Of a stretch of 64,000 nucleotides of DNA, positions 9,131 to 20,997 are shown piece by piece. A model generated the notes under the pieces. That model was not told the origin of the DNA and did not search any database. It saw only the letters and a program-made list of their open reading frames with translations. Numbering within the stretch: the first letter of the stretch is position 1; each line of letters starts with the position of its first letter. The position numbers and the translations under genes were made by a program. Source of the stretch: Excoecaria cochinchinensis (Eukaryota > Streptophyta > Magnoliopsida > Malpighiales > Euphorbiaceae); assembly GCA_947683425.1 (NCBI GenBank), contig CANTUQ010000004.1:30500001-30564000 (forward strand). Reading direction: 5' to 3'.

Positions 9131-11371
9131 TGGATTGTGAGGGAGAGGCTGGCCCTTCCTTAGCTAGAAATTCTAGGATTTTCCTCACCTCCTTTCTCAC
9201 GTTTTCTTCATTTGTTCACATCTTAAGCAGCACACTTGAATCAAACTAAAATCCTAAGGAATTGATGTGAGTTTTTATTAGCTTTTTCATCTACTTGTCC
9301 GTCTTTTTCTTTGTACTATTAAAGGAGTTGAATTATTGGAGAGAGAAATTGATTTGAATGAGTATATAGCTATGTATATAGAAGAAGGAAGTAGAAAAAG
9401 CAAGGGAAAGAGAAGGTGGGAGCAATAGAGATTTAAAGAAGTGATTTTATCACCAAACAAGGTTTGAGAACTCCCTGATTCTATTACTTATGCATGTGTT
9501 ATGCTGGAATGAGTGAGAATTTGATGCCCAAGTGTTAAATTTAGTTGACTGTGTAGGAAATTGATGGAATAGGTTACGTAAATGAATTTGATAGAGAATT
9601 TGTCATAAATTTACTTGAACAAGTTTTCATGTTTAGGCCATATATCGGCCTATAGACCTCCAAATGGAGTGATTCTAGCTGCATAAGAGCCATAAGACAT
9701 AGCCCTACAATTTTTATAAGATACTAAAACCTAGTTATACCCACAAGAAGTTTAAAAATATGATTGAAGTTACAGACTTGAATCTTTTTGTGCATGGGGA
9801 CCAGTAGGTGTTCCCAAGGTCATAACACTCAGGTCTGAAGTCCAAATGAGGTGAGTTTTGTACAAAATAAAATTAAGACATAGTATAACAAATTCCTTGA
9901 ATAACTTTTGTCGAAAATGCCTCTAGATAGGTGAAAAACACTATGAAAAATTGGACCTGAATTCTACCCCATCGTAGGATGCAATAGAATAGGGGTACAC
10001 GGTTGTCAAGTCTTCCTAACCGCCATTTAACTTCCCTGACTGCCTTGTAAGTAGCTTCTAGAACTCAATTTTTGCCTAACCATTGACCCACACAGTGGTT
10101 AAGAATGTCTGACTGCCTTGTGACCCCTATTTTCAGCCTGTTACGTGAGCTTTTCCATACCGGTTTGAACCTGAACTTAATCAGAAGTTCCAAAACTTGT
10201 TCCACGTGTGTCTAATACTATGAAATAAATATAAGTATGGTTGCCGCCAAAAAATACATGTAATTAAAGTTGGGAATATGATGTGTTAATTAGGATACTA
10301 AGTGGATATTTGATTATAAAATGTGAATTTCTTGTCAAATAGAATCCAAAATTATTTGAAATGATTATGAGACTTGTTCAACATGGTTGTAAGAAATAAA
10401 ATTAATATATGCATGGGAACTATATTAGGATGAATATAATAAAAACACAAAGAACCTTATATGGAAATGTTACATGTTAATAATTAATACACGATGAATT
10501 ATGTGAATATGATTAGCATATTATTAACACAAGTATGGTTAATATAAAAGTATATGAACTTAAAAGCTCAAGAATAATGGATGTATTTGGCTTGAAGGAA
10601 AACACTTGAAATTGTGTGTAATGTATAAACTTGATATTACAAAGCACAAGTTACAAAAGTACATTATACACACGATTGTGATAAAAGGGATGTGATAATG
10701 AATATAAGTCTCATGTAAAGCACTATGCCTATGTTTACTATCTATTATTGATATTGATCGGAATCATTTGAATTATGTGTTATGACTAGGTATAATAAAT
10801 ATAGGACATGAATTTTGAACCGTGTATGACTACCGTAATAATTGCAATACTTGTCTAATATTTTCCTAGTGATACACGACGAATGTATGATCTAGTTTAA
10901 TATGGAATTATATGACACATTAAAGGAAGATATAGTAAAATGATGAAAAGATTTACATGCAAATAATGTATATTTGATAATAATTTGTGATAAGATTGTG
11001 ATGTGGACTCATGGACATGAAAGGCCAATATAGGACAGTAAATATTTAATATAATTTAAAATGAAGTTAAACTGTACCGAAATTTATTATTACATGTTTA
11101 GTAATGTATAATGATTATGTATATATGCATACGTTATATGAGTTTTCATGAGAACAATTAGATGATTAAAACATAGTGAATATGCAATGTGATTAAAGAT
11201 GAATATCTGTTTAACAGTGTTATTTCGAATTATATAATATGAGTTCTAAATTATCTATAATGCTTGTACGATCATGCATGAGCACAAGTAAGAGTGATAT
11301 AAGTTTATATGCATATACTGTGATTAATAGTAACTCTCGAATAGTTCGGGAGCCTGCTTAAAAACAAAGTT

Positions 11372-11514
11372 GTGGATAGATAGGCATGCCTATAGGGAGC
11401 CTGATGTAGCTGCCTACCATTATATCGACACCTATTGTGTCTTTACTTAAAGACTATATGTCTCATCTATTTTCTTTCCTTTAGAAATGCTTGATATTCT
11501 CCCGCTTATCCACA
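11372..11514 (+). other. Short string-of-hairpins domain (family H)
   Basis: Opens GTGGATAGATAGGCATGCCT and closes CGCTTATCCACACC. Internal stems include GACACCTATTGTGTC (11428-11442) and AGACTATATGTCT. This is the shortest version in the window, at about 140 bases. Confidence 0.5.
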
Positions 11515-12507
11515 CCTTTAAAAAGGAAGGCAAAATATTGATGAGTGAAATGTGTGAATACTCTTGATAGATAGTTATATGAATTCCCATTCTCTATATG
11601 TGGTAAAAGCAAAGTAAACATAAACTGTATAAAGTACTCTGAATGTGAAAGATTATGACATAAACTCCGAATTTTGATGTCTGATTTGATTACTAGCAAG
11701 TAATATGATTTTTAATTTGATATAAAGTCTTAATATCAAAATTAATGAAGAATATATGGGTAGTTGTGATTTTGGCCCGATTGCTAAATATGATCTTGGT
11801 CGTGATACTAGTATGATTAGTTAATAATTATAGAAATAACGATCTAAATAAGAATCACAAGTTATGCGATGTGTTTTGGATATGTTAAATGTTAACATGA
11901 AATCTAAATTTCTGAACCTAGTAGGACTATAAATGAGACGATATATGTTTATATATCTGTACACTTATACTAGTTGCATGAAATGATTTTATTTAACATG
12001 TCGTATGAGACCTATACTTATGAATAAATGCACATTTATAATTACTTTAATGGAAAGTGTTATGAAATATGACCTCTGTGATTTGAATTTAAATCCTTTG
12101 AATATGGCATAAGTAGTAAGCAATGAATAAAGAATTTTACAAGATTATATAACTGAACGTTTACTAATATATATGATTGTTATATGTTTATTCATGAAAC
12201 ATAGTGATGAGCATTACTTAATAACAATGTAGAAACTTACAAACATATATGTACGGATACATGTGGTATAAATTATATTTGAACAAGGATTTGTGAAAGT
12301 TGCGAATGTTACAAAAGCTTATAAAAGACTGCTGGCATGATAATTTATTCAATGGTTCTGAAGGTGATACGTAAGTTTATTCTCACTTGTTCCAACTATA
12401 TTCTTTGAGAATGAATATATGATTATGTGATTATATGTATGACCATATGTGTGCGTGTTCATTTGATGACTTCTGTAAGAGGTCTTTCATATCATAATGG
12501 TTCCCCA

Positions 12508-12542
12508 CTAAGCTTAGCATGGGTTTTTAATCCGTGTAGGTA
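12508..12542 (+). promoter_or_regulatory. CTAAGC palindrome lacking its loop (family H)
   Basis: CTAAGCTTAGC, as if the central GTTATCGC of the canonical hairpin had been removed, followed by GGGTTTTTAATCCGTGTAG|GTAC. Confidence 0.4.
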
Positions 12543-12924
12543 CAAGTCTTCGCGTCACCTCTAAGGGTCATCAGCAAAAGTTCGGGCCAACACATGGTTA
12601 GGAGGTTGATTTTAATATAAGAATTTTGAGATATAAATTGTATAAAAAGGGATTTGTATTTTTATAAAATGATTTGTATATTATACGTAACTGTTCTTTT
12701 ACAACAGAGATAAGGTTAACATTGTAACTTTGAATATGTACAGGAATGTGAGTAAGAATGTATAATGAGTTATTAATATATGTTATTTATTGTTTAAAAG
12801 TACAACAAATAGTTTAGACATTTGTTAATGGGATTTTGTTCACTGTTTTGTGACATTCAACTAGAGGCAATTCTATACCATATGACGGGTCTTATAGATT
12901 ACCTATATTGGTTGTTACATTTAG

Positions 12925-12936
12925 TGGTATCGGAGA
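12925..12936 (+). other. Primer binding site, family H
   Basis: TGGTATCGGAGA, five bases after the LTR end. It keeps eight or more of the twelve bases of the initiator-Met site TGGTATCAGAGC. Confidence 0.65.
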
Positions 12937-14021
12937 AAAGGTTTAGTCGGTTCTGGACAATTAGAGTTTAGAAGTGAGTTTGAAATGTATTTTTGTTGTC
13001 CCACACATATGTCCTTATTCTTTTTATAGATAAAAGAGATAGAAGTTTCCCGTAAGATTGTAAAAGATCGATTTAAAAATGTTCATTCGATAGGTTTTGA
13101 CCTATCTATCTTGGGTCCTTCTGTGTCTGTAAGACCTGAAATGCTTTCACCAGTTATGTCAATAGAAACTTTGTTAAAGATCTTTCATATAATGGCATGA
13201 GTTTTGGATAGGTTTATTTCCTTAAGAGATAGATGAAGCCAAGATTTAGACGGTTATGGACCTAGAATATTAGAAAGTAGAAAAGAGATTATAGCACTTT
13301 GTACACCTATCAGCAATCTTAATAAACAGAGTAATCATCTGAACATGCTACAGCATGGGGTGGGCAATATGCTACATCATCCTGCATACATGAGTCATAT
13401 TACATTCACATAACATCAATATCATCCAATCATTCATGATAAGCATTAAAACATCTCCATCTGTTTCAATTCAAAAGGAAGCTGACATGATGTTCATTGA
13501 GTGCATCAAAGTTAAAGTAAATATATTGAGAAAAGATGGTATGAATTAGAATTTATAAGAGGAAATAATGAAATTTGAAATGTGTATAGGTATAAGTATA
13601 AGAGTATGTGTATAGAGTTTGTCGAGAAGTTCTTGTCCTATTATAGGTTAAAGTATGGATATATTTGGTATCTTACCTAATTCTTAATTTTGATGTATAA
13701 GTACTGGTTAATCCTAGATTCTAGAGAATTGATTGACAAATGGTGTTAGTAGATTGAATGAGTTATAGAATGCAAGTGGTTAGTGCATAAGTGATAAGGT
13801 GATAATAAATGCAGTCTATAGACATGAACCTGATATGATTTAAGAAGAAAGAGTTATAGTTATCTCAATTAAGGAAAATATTTTAATGATATTATGAAAT
13901 CGAAAAAGTACTTTGGGGACCTGAAAGGATTTTGGAAGATCAGTATGAATCAATAATTGTAATGTCTTGCTAATTACTATAGGTATGAATTTCGAGGACG
14001 AAATTCTTTTGAGAAGAGAAA
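12937..14021 (+). mobile_element. Family H internal region, heavily deleted
   Basis: About 1.1 kb between the primer site and the 3' LTR. No readable gag is left. The last ~150 bases keep a trace of the pol C-terminus (TACTTTGGGGACCTGAAAGG near 13911), then the polypurine region GAATTTCGAGGACGAAATTC (13988-14007) and TTTTGAGAAGAGAAA. Most of gag-pol has been deleted. Confidence 0.6.
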
Positions 14022-14098
14022 TGTAAGGATCCAAAATATCCCTTAGTCATTATAAGGTAGGTTTTGGGTGAAATAAGACCCGAATGTGCATGAGTTAG
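14022..14098 (+). mobile_element. 3' LTR of family H, first 77 bases
   Basis: Starts TGTAAGGATCCAAAATATCC right after the polypurine tract. It is interrupted at 14098 by the family A composite, and the last five bases (GTTAG) are repeated at 25151-25155. The LTR continues at 25156. Confidence 0.8.
14094..14098. repeat. TSD of the family A composite (left copy GTTAG)
   Basis: GTTAG at 14094-14098 and again at 25151-25155, exactly flanking the TG and CA ends of the composite. A single pair of target-site duplications encloses all three LTRs. Confidence 0.85.
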
Positions 14099-14462
14099 TG
14101 TAACACCCCGATACCCCCGTTGGAAGGATACCGGAGCGCCACGCGAGCAAACACATAAACGAATCCCAAATACATACTAGTAAATAAAACCAAATGAGAT
14201 GTAAAGAAACTTTTAATCATAAAATAGCAAGTCCTTTAACATACATCAAATCAATATTGTTTTACAAAAAGGGCTCGTAAGCAAATACATATACCAAAAT
14301 AGTTGTTCCTTTACAAAAGATTCATTTTGCTATGAACAAGCCATGTACAAAATAACAGCGGAAGACATAAAAATAAACTTTATCCAAAAAGACTTCTAGT
14401 GGCCGACCTGCAGATGTCTGACTCCAAATCGAACTCGCCACCTACACGGGAAAAGAACCCAT

Positions 14463-14481
14463 GCTAAGCGATAACGCTTAG
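14463..14481 (-). promoter_or_regulatory. CTAAGC hairpin, family A LTR 1
   Basis: GCTAAGCGATAACGCTTAG, canonical on the inverse strand, with CACCTACACGGG beside it, the inverse of the acceptor-like CGTGTAG|GTG. Confidence 0.5.
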
Positions 14482-14848
14482 TGGGGAGGAACAAAACAAA
14501 CGAACAATATACATATACAATATTTACAACAATAATATAATCTCATCGCAACCTTAAACGTGCAATTAAGCTATGATTCAAAATCGAAGGCATCAAAATC
14601 ATATATAAGCATATTCCCATGTTCTCTACTTGACATGCATAAACATACGTTACAAGCAATTAACTACTCAATTCATACTTAGGATTAACATAATTCTCAC
14701 CATTCTAAGTACACAGATACTAGGTGCATATCATAAAGTTAAGCATGAATTCATGTGCATCATATACTTTTAATCCTGTCAATATACATCTCAACATATA
14801 CAACACAAATTAACATATAACCTGATTAGTATGAAAATACACTTAAGA

Positions 14849-15075
14849 AGTGGATGCGGTCCATTGGATACTGATAGAACACAGTATCCCAAGCATATAG
14901 AGACATAAGTCTCAAACATGTGATTTTTCATATAGAGACCGAAGTCTCGCATTTATTTCCATATGGACCCAAACGGGGTCGAAACAAGGATCCCAAACAG
15001 GACCCACATATAACGTTTGATCATATAGCAGCTGTACACACACCCTGACCTAAGTAAGCGCTTACTTATCCACTA
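14849..15075 (-). other. String-of-hairpins domain, family A LTR 1
   Basis: Arms are AAGTGGATGCGG and ACTTATCCACTAC, with the palindrome AAGTAAGCGCTTACTT in the place of GGCATGCC. Inside are GATACTG...CAGTATCC (14868-14892), GAGACATAAGTCTC (14901-14914), GAGACCGAAGTCTCG (14935-14949), GGACCCAAACGGGGTC (14965-14980) and GGATCCCAAACAGGACC (14988-15004). The same elements occur in LTR 2 (19011-19245) and LTR 3 (23175-23405). Confidence 0.65.
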
Positions 15076-15450
15076 CTATGACTATTCAGGCTTAGATGAC
15101 ACAACTCAAAAACTCAAGTATCATTATCATATCATGAGAATTGAATTAAATACGAATTTATAATTCATGTATACATGTATATTGATCAAATTCGGAAACA
15201 TATAAATATATAAATATCAATTACAGGAGGTAATAAGAACATATAACTCACATTGAAATAATCCATGTTCATGTAAATTATAAACATTTAAATCATGTAC
15301 ATTAATTATTAATCATGTACACAAATCACATAATTAAACAATTATCAAATTGTAATACAGATTTAAATCCAAACATGTGTCATGTAGTGAAAACCCCTTA
15401 TAATCAGAAGTTTAAATCTTCGTTTTTTTTTTAAAACAGGGTAGAAGGAG

Positions 15451-15712
15451 GGGAGGCCAGTCACGAGTCACACAAGCAATTGTGACTCGTGACGCTGGCT
15501 TCTCGCAAGCGCCACACAAAACAGGGGCGATCACGAGTCGTGACCCTCCATCACGCCTCGTGACGCCAGAAAAGAGAGGGGTGGTCACGAGTCACACAGG
15601 CAATTGTGACTCGTGACATGCAGGGAAGGGGATGGTCACGAGCCGTGACTCTCCATCACGTCTCGTGACTTCCCCAGGGAAGAGGGTCACGGCGTGATTC
15701 TCCATCACATCA
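15451..15712 (-). repeat. Palindrome array, family A LTR 1
   Basis: Units built on GTCACGAGTCGTGAC and on GTCACGAGTCACACAAGCAA...TTGTGACTCGTGAC, a longer inverted repeat with a central CAATTG-like core. They run from GGCCAGTCACGAGTC near 15453 to CACGTGATC near 15711. The copies in LTR 2 (19617-19875) and LTR 3 (23783-24048) differ by scattered point changes. Confidence 0.75.
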
Positions 15713-16821
15713 CGTGATCTTCTTCTCTCACTTCTGCTTCCCAGAATTTCAGGATTTCCAGAAAACGTAAAAACAAAAAATCATGAAAACAGAGTACATC
15801 AAAACTCAAAACCCAATCTTGCCCAAAAACCAATTTCATGCATTAATTATTCAAACACATACCTTCAAGTCTCTAGAGCACATTTACAGCAGTAATAACT
15901 CAAATTATTCACATTATCACACAATCAAATAATATAAACAGAGAGAGTCACAAACCCAGAATCTTCCCTTTTAACTTACATGTATATAGACTTCCATTTT
16001 AACGTATAAAGCAACAGAACTTTAACACTACAAATCATACATATAATTTCTATTACTCAAGCATTTTGATAAACAAACACACGTAAATAACATTGACATC
16101 CGAACAGTAATCTGGATCCAAAAATTAGAAAGGACAGACACTCCCAAACCTGTTAATGAAGTTCAAAATGTCCACTGCAACTTTCAATCCACAACCTTCC
16201 CTTTTCCTTTATCTTTTCTCTGATCTTCAAAAGCTTGCAAACAGATAAAACCACATTCCATTAACCCAAGAACATAAGCTTAAAAACTCAGACAATCCCG
16301 AAGAAGAAGAAAGGAAGGAGAAACCCAAGGAACTTCCAGCCTCATACCTTGTAATCTCCTCAATACTCAAAACCCTAGTCAACACTGGATGAACACGCAT
16401 GCAAAGATTAAGAAAGAACAGAGAAAGAAGAGGAGAGGAGTGGTTAACGTGAGAGAGAGAGCAAGAGAGAGAGAACCTCACGTCTTTTAGTTTCCAGGAA
16501 GCTAAAAACTTTCAGACATCTCTTTTCTCTCACCCACATGCACACACTCACATCTCCACTTGGCACACATGCACTGGTTCACTTAATCCCATAATTACAT
16601 AATTACTAATAGCTCCTCAAAATCTTGTAATAGGTCCTTAACAATTCTTTTTACTCACTAAAAAAATCTTCAAATAATACTTTTAATTCCTTGCAATTTA
16701 ATCCTCTTTCCTCTTGTAAATTACCCAATTGCCCTTAATTACACTTGTAACAATTACCAAAATATCCATATTTTCCAATTAAAATTGCCAATTCCAATTT
16801 GGCCACATTTGGGGTGTGACA

Positions 16822-16917
16822 ACTCTCTCCTCCTTAAGAAAATTTCGTCCTCGAAATTCCCTCGCTTATCATATACATCTCAAATATCAAAATCGAAACG
16901 AAACAAAACTTAACATA
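16822..16917 (-). other. Polypurine region and gag 3' flank, family A unit 1
   Basis: Only ~96 bases separate the gag stop from the LTR. The inverse strand carries GAGGGAATTTCGAGGACGAA, then ATTTTCTTAAGGAGGAGAG. All of pol is absent here. Confidence 0.75.
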
Positions 16918-18128
16918 TTAACACTTACCCGAAGGACCTGCGACATCAGTCGCATCTTCTCCAATAAAAGCATATGCTCTATGCCGGTTATATTCTTTCG
17001 TAGCACCAGGTCGTTGCTCCGTCTCTGATGGTGCTTGCGGAGCTCTACTTCTATCACGGTTGCTTCGAGTCACATTGGATCTTCTACTTTCTTGTTGATT
17101 CTCCTCCTCTTGTTGATTGGGGCAATATGCAAACCGATGCTCCATACTCCCGCACTTAAAGCATGCACCGGTAATCTTGCGACATGTACCCCAATGGTAC
17201 CTATGACAATGCTCACACTCCGGTGCTTGATTTCCCTTACTACCCTGTGGGGCTACACTCCCTACTTGTGAAGGCACTTGAACTGTCCCTCTAGTTCCTT
17301 GTTCAACTGGAGCACCCTTAGACTTCTTAGTACTCGCAACTCCTCCATCCGGTGCTCTCCTCTTCTGTGCCATCTTTTGCTTTACCATCTCAGATTCTTC
17401 TAACTTCATTGCCGCTGCCACAAGCTGATAATACCCCACTGGTTGTAAGACGATCATAGCAGACAAAGGACCTCTGAACACCTCACGTAGTCCCTCTAGA
17501 AAGTGCCTACATCTGAACTCATCCGTCAATAACTGCTCGGGCACATACTTACTCAACCGGTTGATTCCTTATCATACTCACTCACGGTCATACCCCACTG
17601 CTTCAAACTGATGAACTCTCTCCACTTGGCTTCTTGGTATGCCTTCGTCACATACTTCTGCTCAAATTCTCGCTTGAAGAATTCCCATGTCAACTCGGCT
17701 AGTCGCTGAGGATTTCGCAACACAAGTTCCCACCAATCATATGCTGATCCTTGAAGCAACGATACTGCACATAAAGCTCTCTGATTTGCAGGACAGTTAA
17801 TCTCTTGCAAAATTCGACTTACCCTCTCAAGCCAAAACTCAGCCACATCTGATTCATCCAAAGCAGTCCCATGAAAATCCTCTGCTCCTCTTTTTCTTAA
17901 CAACTCAGTTGGAGCCTTTGGAGCAGTCAACCTCTCTACTACTTGTAGCAAACCTTGCACTAATGCTGGATCCAAACCAACACCCATATTCGGACCTACC
18001 GCTGGTGCATGTTCCTGTGCAGGACTATCTTGTCCAACCGGATTACCTCCTCTGATCGGATTATCTCTACGACCCACGTTGACACTTTCCATTGTGTCGC
18101 CCATATACTCACTTAGATCCGACTCCAT
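16918..18128 (-). pseudogene. gag, family A unit 1 (one frameshift)
   Basis: Encodes a Ty3/gypsy Gag of the retrotrans_gag family, the structural protein that packages element RNA. I place the start at the Met of MESDLSEYMGD (18128) because the family B gag begins at the equivalent MEFDPSD. The capsid-like region includes AYDWWELVLRNPQRLAELTW and RGPLSAMIVLQPVGYYQLVA. The C-terminal third is basic and ends with a CCHC zinc knuckle (CFKCGSMEHRFAYC), preceded by a CEHCHRYHWGTC motif. A one-base deletion near 17563 (TTGATTCC against TTGAATTCC in unit 2) splits the frame after the capsid region. The protein would end at GPSGKC, just before the point where protease would start in a full element. 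Family membership is certain; the gene is inactive as it stands. Confidence 0.9.
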
Positions 18129-18246
18129 ACAAACACTACACAACACAAGACATCTGCATTAGGCCACGACACAAAACTGACTCTCATGCATAGACTCGAC
18201 TCTACACTCAAACAATCACAATATAACCCAGAACCACCAAACCTGG

Positions 18247-18258
18247 GCTCTGATACCA
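18247..18258 (-). other. Primer binding site, family A unit 1
   Basis: Inverse strand reads TGGTATCAGAGC, a perfect match to the usual initiator-Met primer site, three bases from the LTR end at 18262. Confidence 0.9.
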
Positions 18259-18261
18259 AGC

Positions 18262-20985
18262 TGTAACACCCCGATACCCCCATTGGAAGGATACCGGAGC
18301 GCCACGCGGGCAAACACATAAACGAATCCCAAATACATACTAGTAAATAAAACCAAATGAGATGTAAAGAAACTTTTAATCATAAAATAGCAAGTCCTTT
18401 AACATACATAAAATCAATATTGTTTTACAAAAAGGGCTCGTAAGCAAATACATATACCAAAATAGTTGTTCCTTTACAAAAGATTCATTTTGCTATGAAC
18501 AAGCCATGTACAAAATAACGGCGGAAGAAAAAAAAATAAACTTCATCCAAAAAGACTTCTAGTGGCCGACCTGCAGATTTCTGACTCCAAAACGAACTCG
18601 CCACCTACACGGAAAAAGAACCCGTGCTAAGCGATAACGCTTAGTGGGGAGGAACAAAACAAACGAACAATATACATATACAATATTTACAACAATAATA
18701 TAATCTCATCGCAACCTTAAACGTGCAATTAAGCTATGATTCAAAATCAAAGGCATCAAAATCATATATAAGCATATTCCCATGTTCTCTACTTGACATG
18801 CATAAACATACGTTACAAGCAATTAACTACTCAATTCATACTTAGGATTAACATAATTCTCACCATTCTAAGTACACATATACTAGGTGCATATCATAAA
18901 GTTATGCATGAATTCATGTGCATCATATACTTTTAATCCTGTCAATATACATCTCAACATATACAACACAAATTAACATATAGCCTGATTAGTCTGAAAA
19001 TACACTTTAGAAGTGGATGCGGTCCATTGGATACTGATAGAACACAGTATCCCAAGCATATAGAGACATAAGTCTCAAACATGTGATTTTTTATATAGAG
19101 ACCGAAGTCTCGCATTTATTTCCATATAGACACAAACGGGGTCGAAACAAGGATCCCAAACAGGACCCGCATATAACGTTTGATCATATAGCTGCTGCAC
19201 ACACACCCTGACCTAAGTAAGCGCTTACTTATCCACTACTATGACTATTCAGGCTTAAATGACACAACTCAAAAACTCAAGTATCATTATCATATCATGA
19301 GAATTGAATTAAATACGAATTTATAATTCATGTATACATGTTTAATGATCAAATTCGGAAACATATAAATATATAAATATCAATTATAGGAGGTAATAAG
19401 AACATATAACTCAAATTGAAATAATCCATGTTCATGTAAATTATAAACATTTAAATCATGTACATTAATTATTAATCATGTACACAAATCACATAATTAA
19501 ACAATTATCAAATTGTAATACAGATTTAAATCCAAACATGTGTCATGTAGTGCAAAACCCCTTATAATCAGAAGTTTAAATCTTTGTTTTTTTTTAAAAT
19601 AGGGCAGAAGGAAGGGAGGCCAGTCACGAGTCACACAAGCAATTGTGACTCGTAACGCTGGCTTCTCGCAAGCGCCACACAAAACAGGGGCGGTCACGAG
19701 TCATGACCCTCCATCACGCCTCGTGACGCCAGAAAAGAGAGGGGAGGTCACGAGTCACACAGGCAATTGTGACTCGTGAAACGCAGGGAAGGGGATGGTC
19801 ACGAGCCGTGACTCTCCATCACATCTCGTGACTTCCCCAGGGAAGAGGGTCACGGCGTGATTCTCCATCATGTCACGTGATCTTCTTCTCTCACTTCTGC
19901 TTCCCATAATTTTAGAATTTCCAGAAAACGTAAAAACAGAAAATCGTGAAAACAGAGTACATCAAAACTCAAAACCCCATCTTGCCCAAAAACCAATTTC
20001 ATGCATTAATTATTCAAACACATACCTTCAAGTCTCCAGAGCACATTTACAGCAATAATCACTCAAATTATTCACATTATCACACAATCAAATAATATAA
20101 ACAGAGAGAGTCACAAACCCAGAATCTTCCCTTTTAACTTACATGTATATAGACATCCATTTTAACGTATAAAGCAACAGAACTTTAACACTACTAATCA
20201 TACATATAATTTCTATTACTCAACCATTTTGATAAACAAACACACATAAATAACATTGACATCCAAACAGTAATCAGGATCCAAAAATGAGAAAGGACAG
20301 ACACTCCCAAACCTGTTAATGAAGTTCAAAATGTCCACTGCAACTTTCAATCCACAACCTTTCCTTTTCCTTTATCTTTTCTCTGTTCTTCAAAAGCTTG
20401 CAAACAGATAAAACCACATTCCATTAACCTAAGAACATAAGCTTAAAAACTCAGACAATCCCGAAGAAGAAGAAAGGAAGGAGAAACCCAAAGAACTTCT
20501 AGCCACATACCTTGTAATCTCCTCAATACTCAAAACCCTAGTCAACACTGGATGAACACGCATGCAAAGATTAAGAAAGAACAGAGAAAGAAGAGGAGAG
20601 GAGTGGTTAACGTGAGAGAGAGAGCAAGAGAGAGAGAACCTCACGTCATTTAGTTTCCAGGAAGCTAAAAACTTTCAGACATCTCTTTTCTCTCACCCAC
20701 ATGCACACACTCACATCTCCACTTGGCACACATGCACTGGTTCACTTAATCCCATAATTACATAATTACTAACAGCTCCTCAAAATCTTCTAATAGGTCC
20801 TTAATAATTCTTTTTACTCAATAAAAAAAATCTTCAAATAATACTTTTAATTCCTTGCAATTTAATGCTCTTTCCTCTTGTAAATTACCCAATTGCCCTT
20901 AATTACACTTGTAACAATTACCAAAATATCCATATTTTCCAATTAAAATTGCCAATTCCAATTTGGCCACATTTGTGGTGTGACA
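18262..20985 (-). mobile_element. Family A LTR 2 (shared, central)
   Basis: 2724 bp. It serves as 5' LTR for the left unit and 3' LTR for the right unit. The CTAAGC hairpin (18626-18644), hairpin-string domain (19011-19245) and palindrome array (19617-19875) are all present. It ends GTGGTGTGACA rather than GGGGTGTGACA. Confidence 0.9.
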
Positions 20986-20997
20986 ACTCTCTCCTCC
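20986..20997 (-). other. Polypurine region, family A unit 2
   Basis: ACTCTCTCCTCC, the inverse of GGAGGAGAGAGT adjoining the LTR. The wider tract continues into the downstream end of the open frame because the gag stop seen in unit 1 is lost here. Confidence 0.65.

Larger units (their letters stand above)
8942..12919 (+). mobile_element. 5' LTR, family H (5' end removed by CACTA)
   Basis: The sequence aligns by eye with 25156-26734 (shared GAATTATGGCATAA, AGTAATGTGGGCCAATAT, TAAGCTAAGGATTAAAT, GGATTGTGAGGGAGAGGCT and others). It ends in TTGGTTGTTACA, followed by a primer site. It contains a TATA-like TATAAA (9125), a GTGAGT site (9267), a region with C-rich inverted repeats near 9960-10150, a reduced hairpin-string domain (11372-11514) and CTAAGCTTAGC (12508-12517) with GTGTAG|GTAC. 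At nearly 4 kb it is long for an LTR. It looks older than families A and B. Confidence 0.8.
14099..16821 (-). mobile_element. Family A LTR 1 (3' LTR of the left unit)
   Basis: TGTAACACCCCGATACCCCC to GGGGTGTGACA (read on the given strand). It contains the CTAAGC hairpin (14463-14481), the hairpin-string domain (14849-15075) and a palindrome array (15451-15712). Its CT-rich leader appears here as AG-rich sequence near 16290-16480. The neighbouring AAGAAAATTTCGTCCTCGAA to the right is the inverse of the polypurine region, which fixes this as a 3' LTR. Confidence 0.9.

Noticed and set aside
16227..16481. 84-residue minus-strand frame starting MRFSLSCSLSHVNHSSPLLS, repeated at 20429-20644 and 24555-24809, as a possible LTR-encoded peptide
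   Set aside because: It begins in the CT-rich leader, and the three copies are recent duplicates, so their likeness proves nothing. The copies also differ in length through base changes. No related frame appears in families B, E or F.
16918..16930. Loss of pol in families A and B by reverse transcription of a spliced RNA using the GTAAGT at the gag end
   Set aside because: The donor-like GTAAGT is still present in both families. Splicing there before reverse transcription would have removed it.
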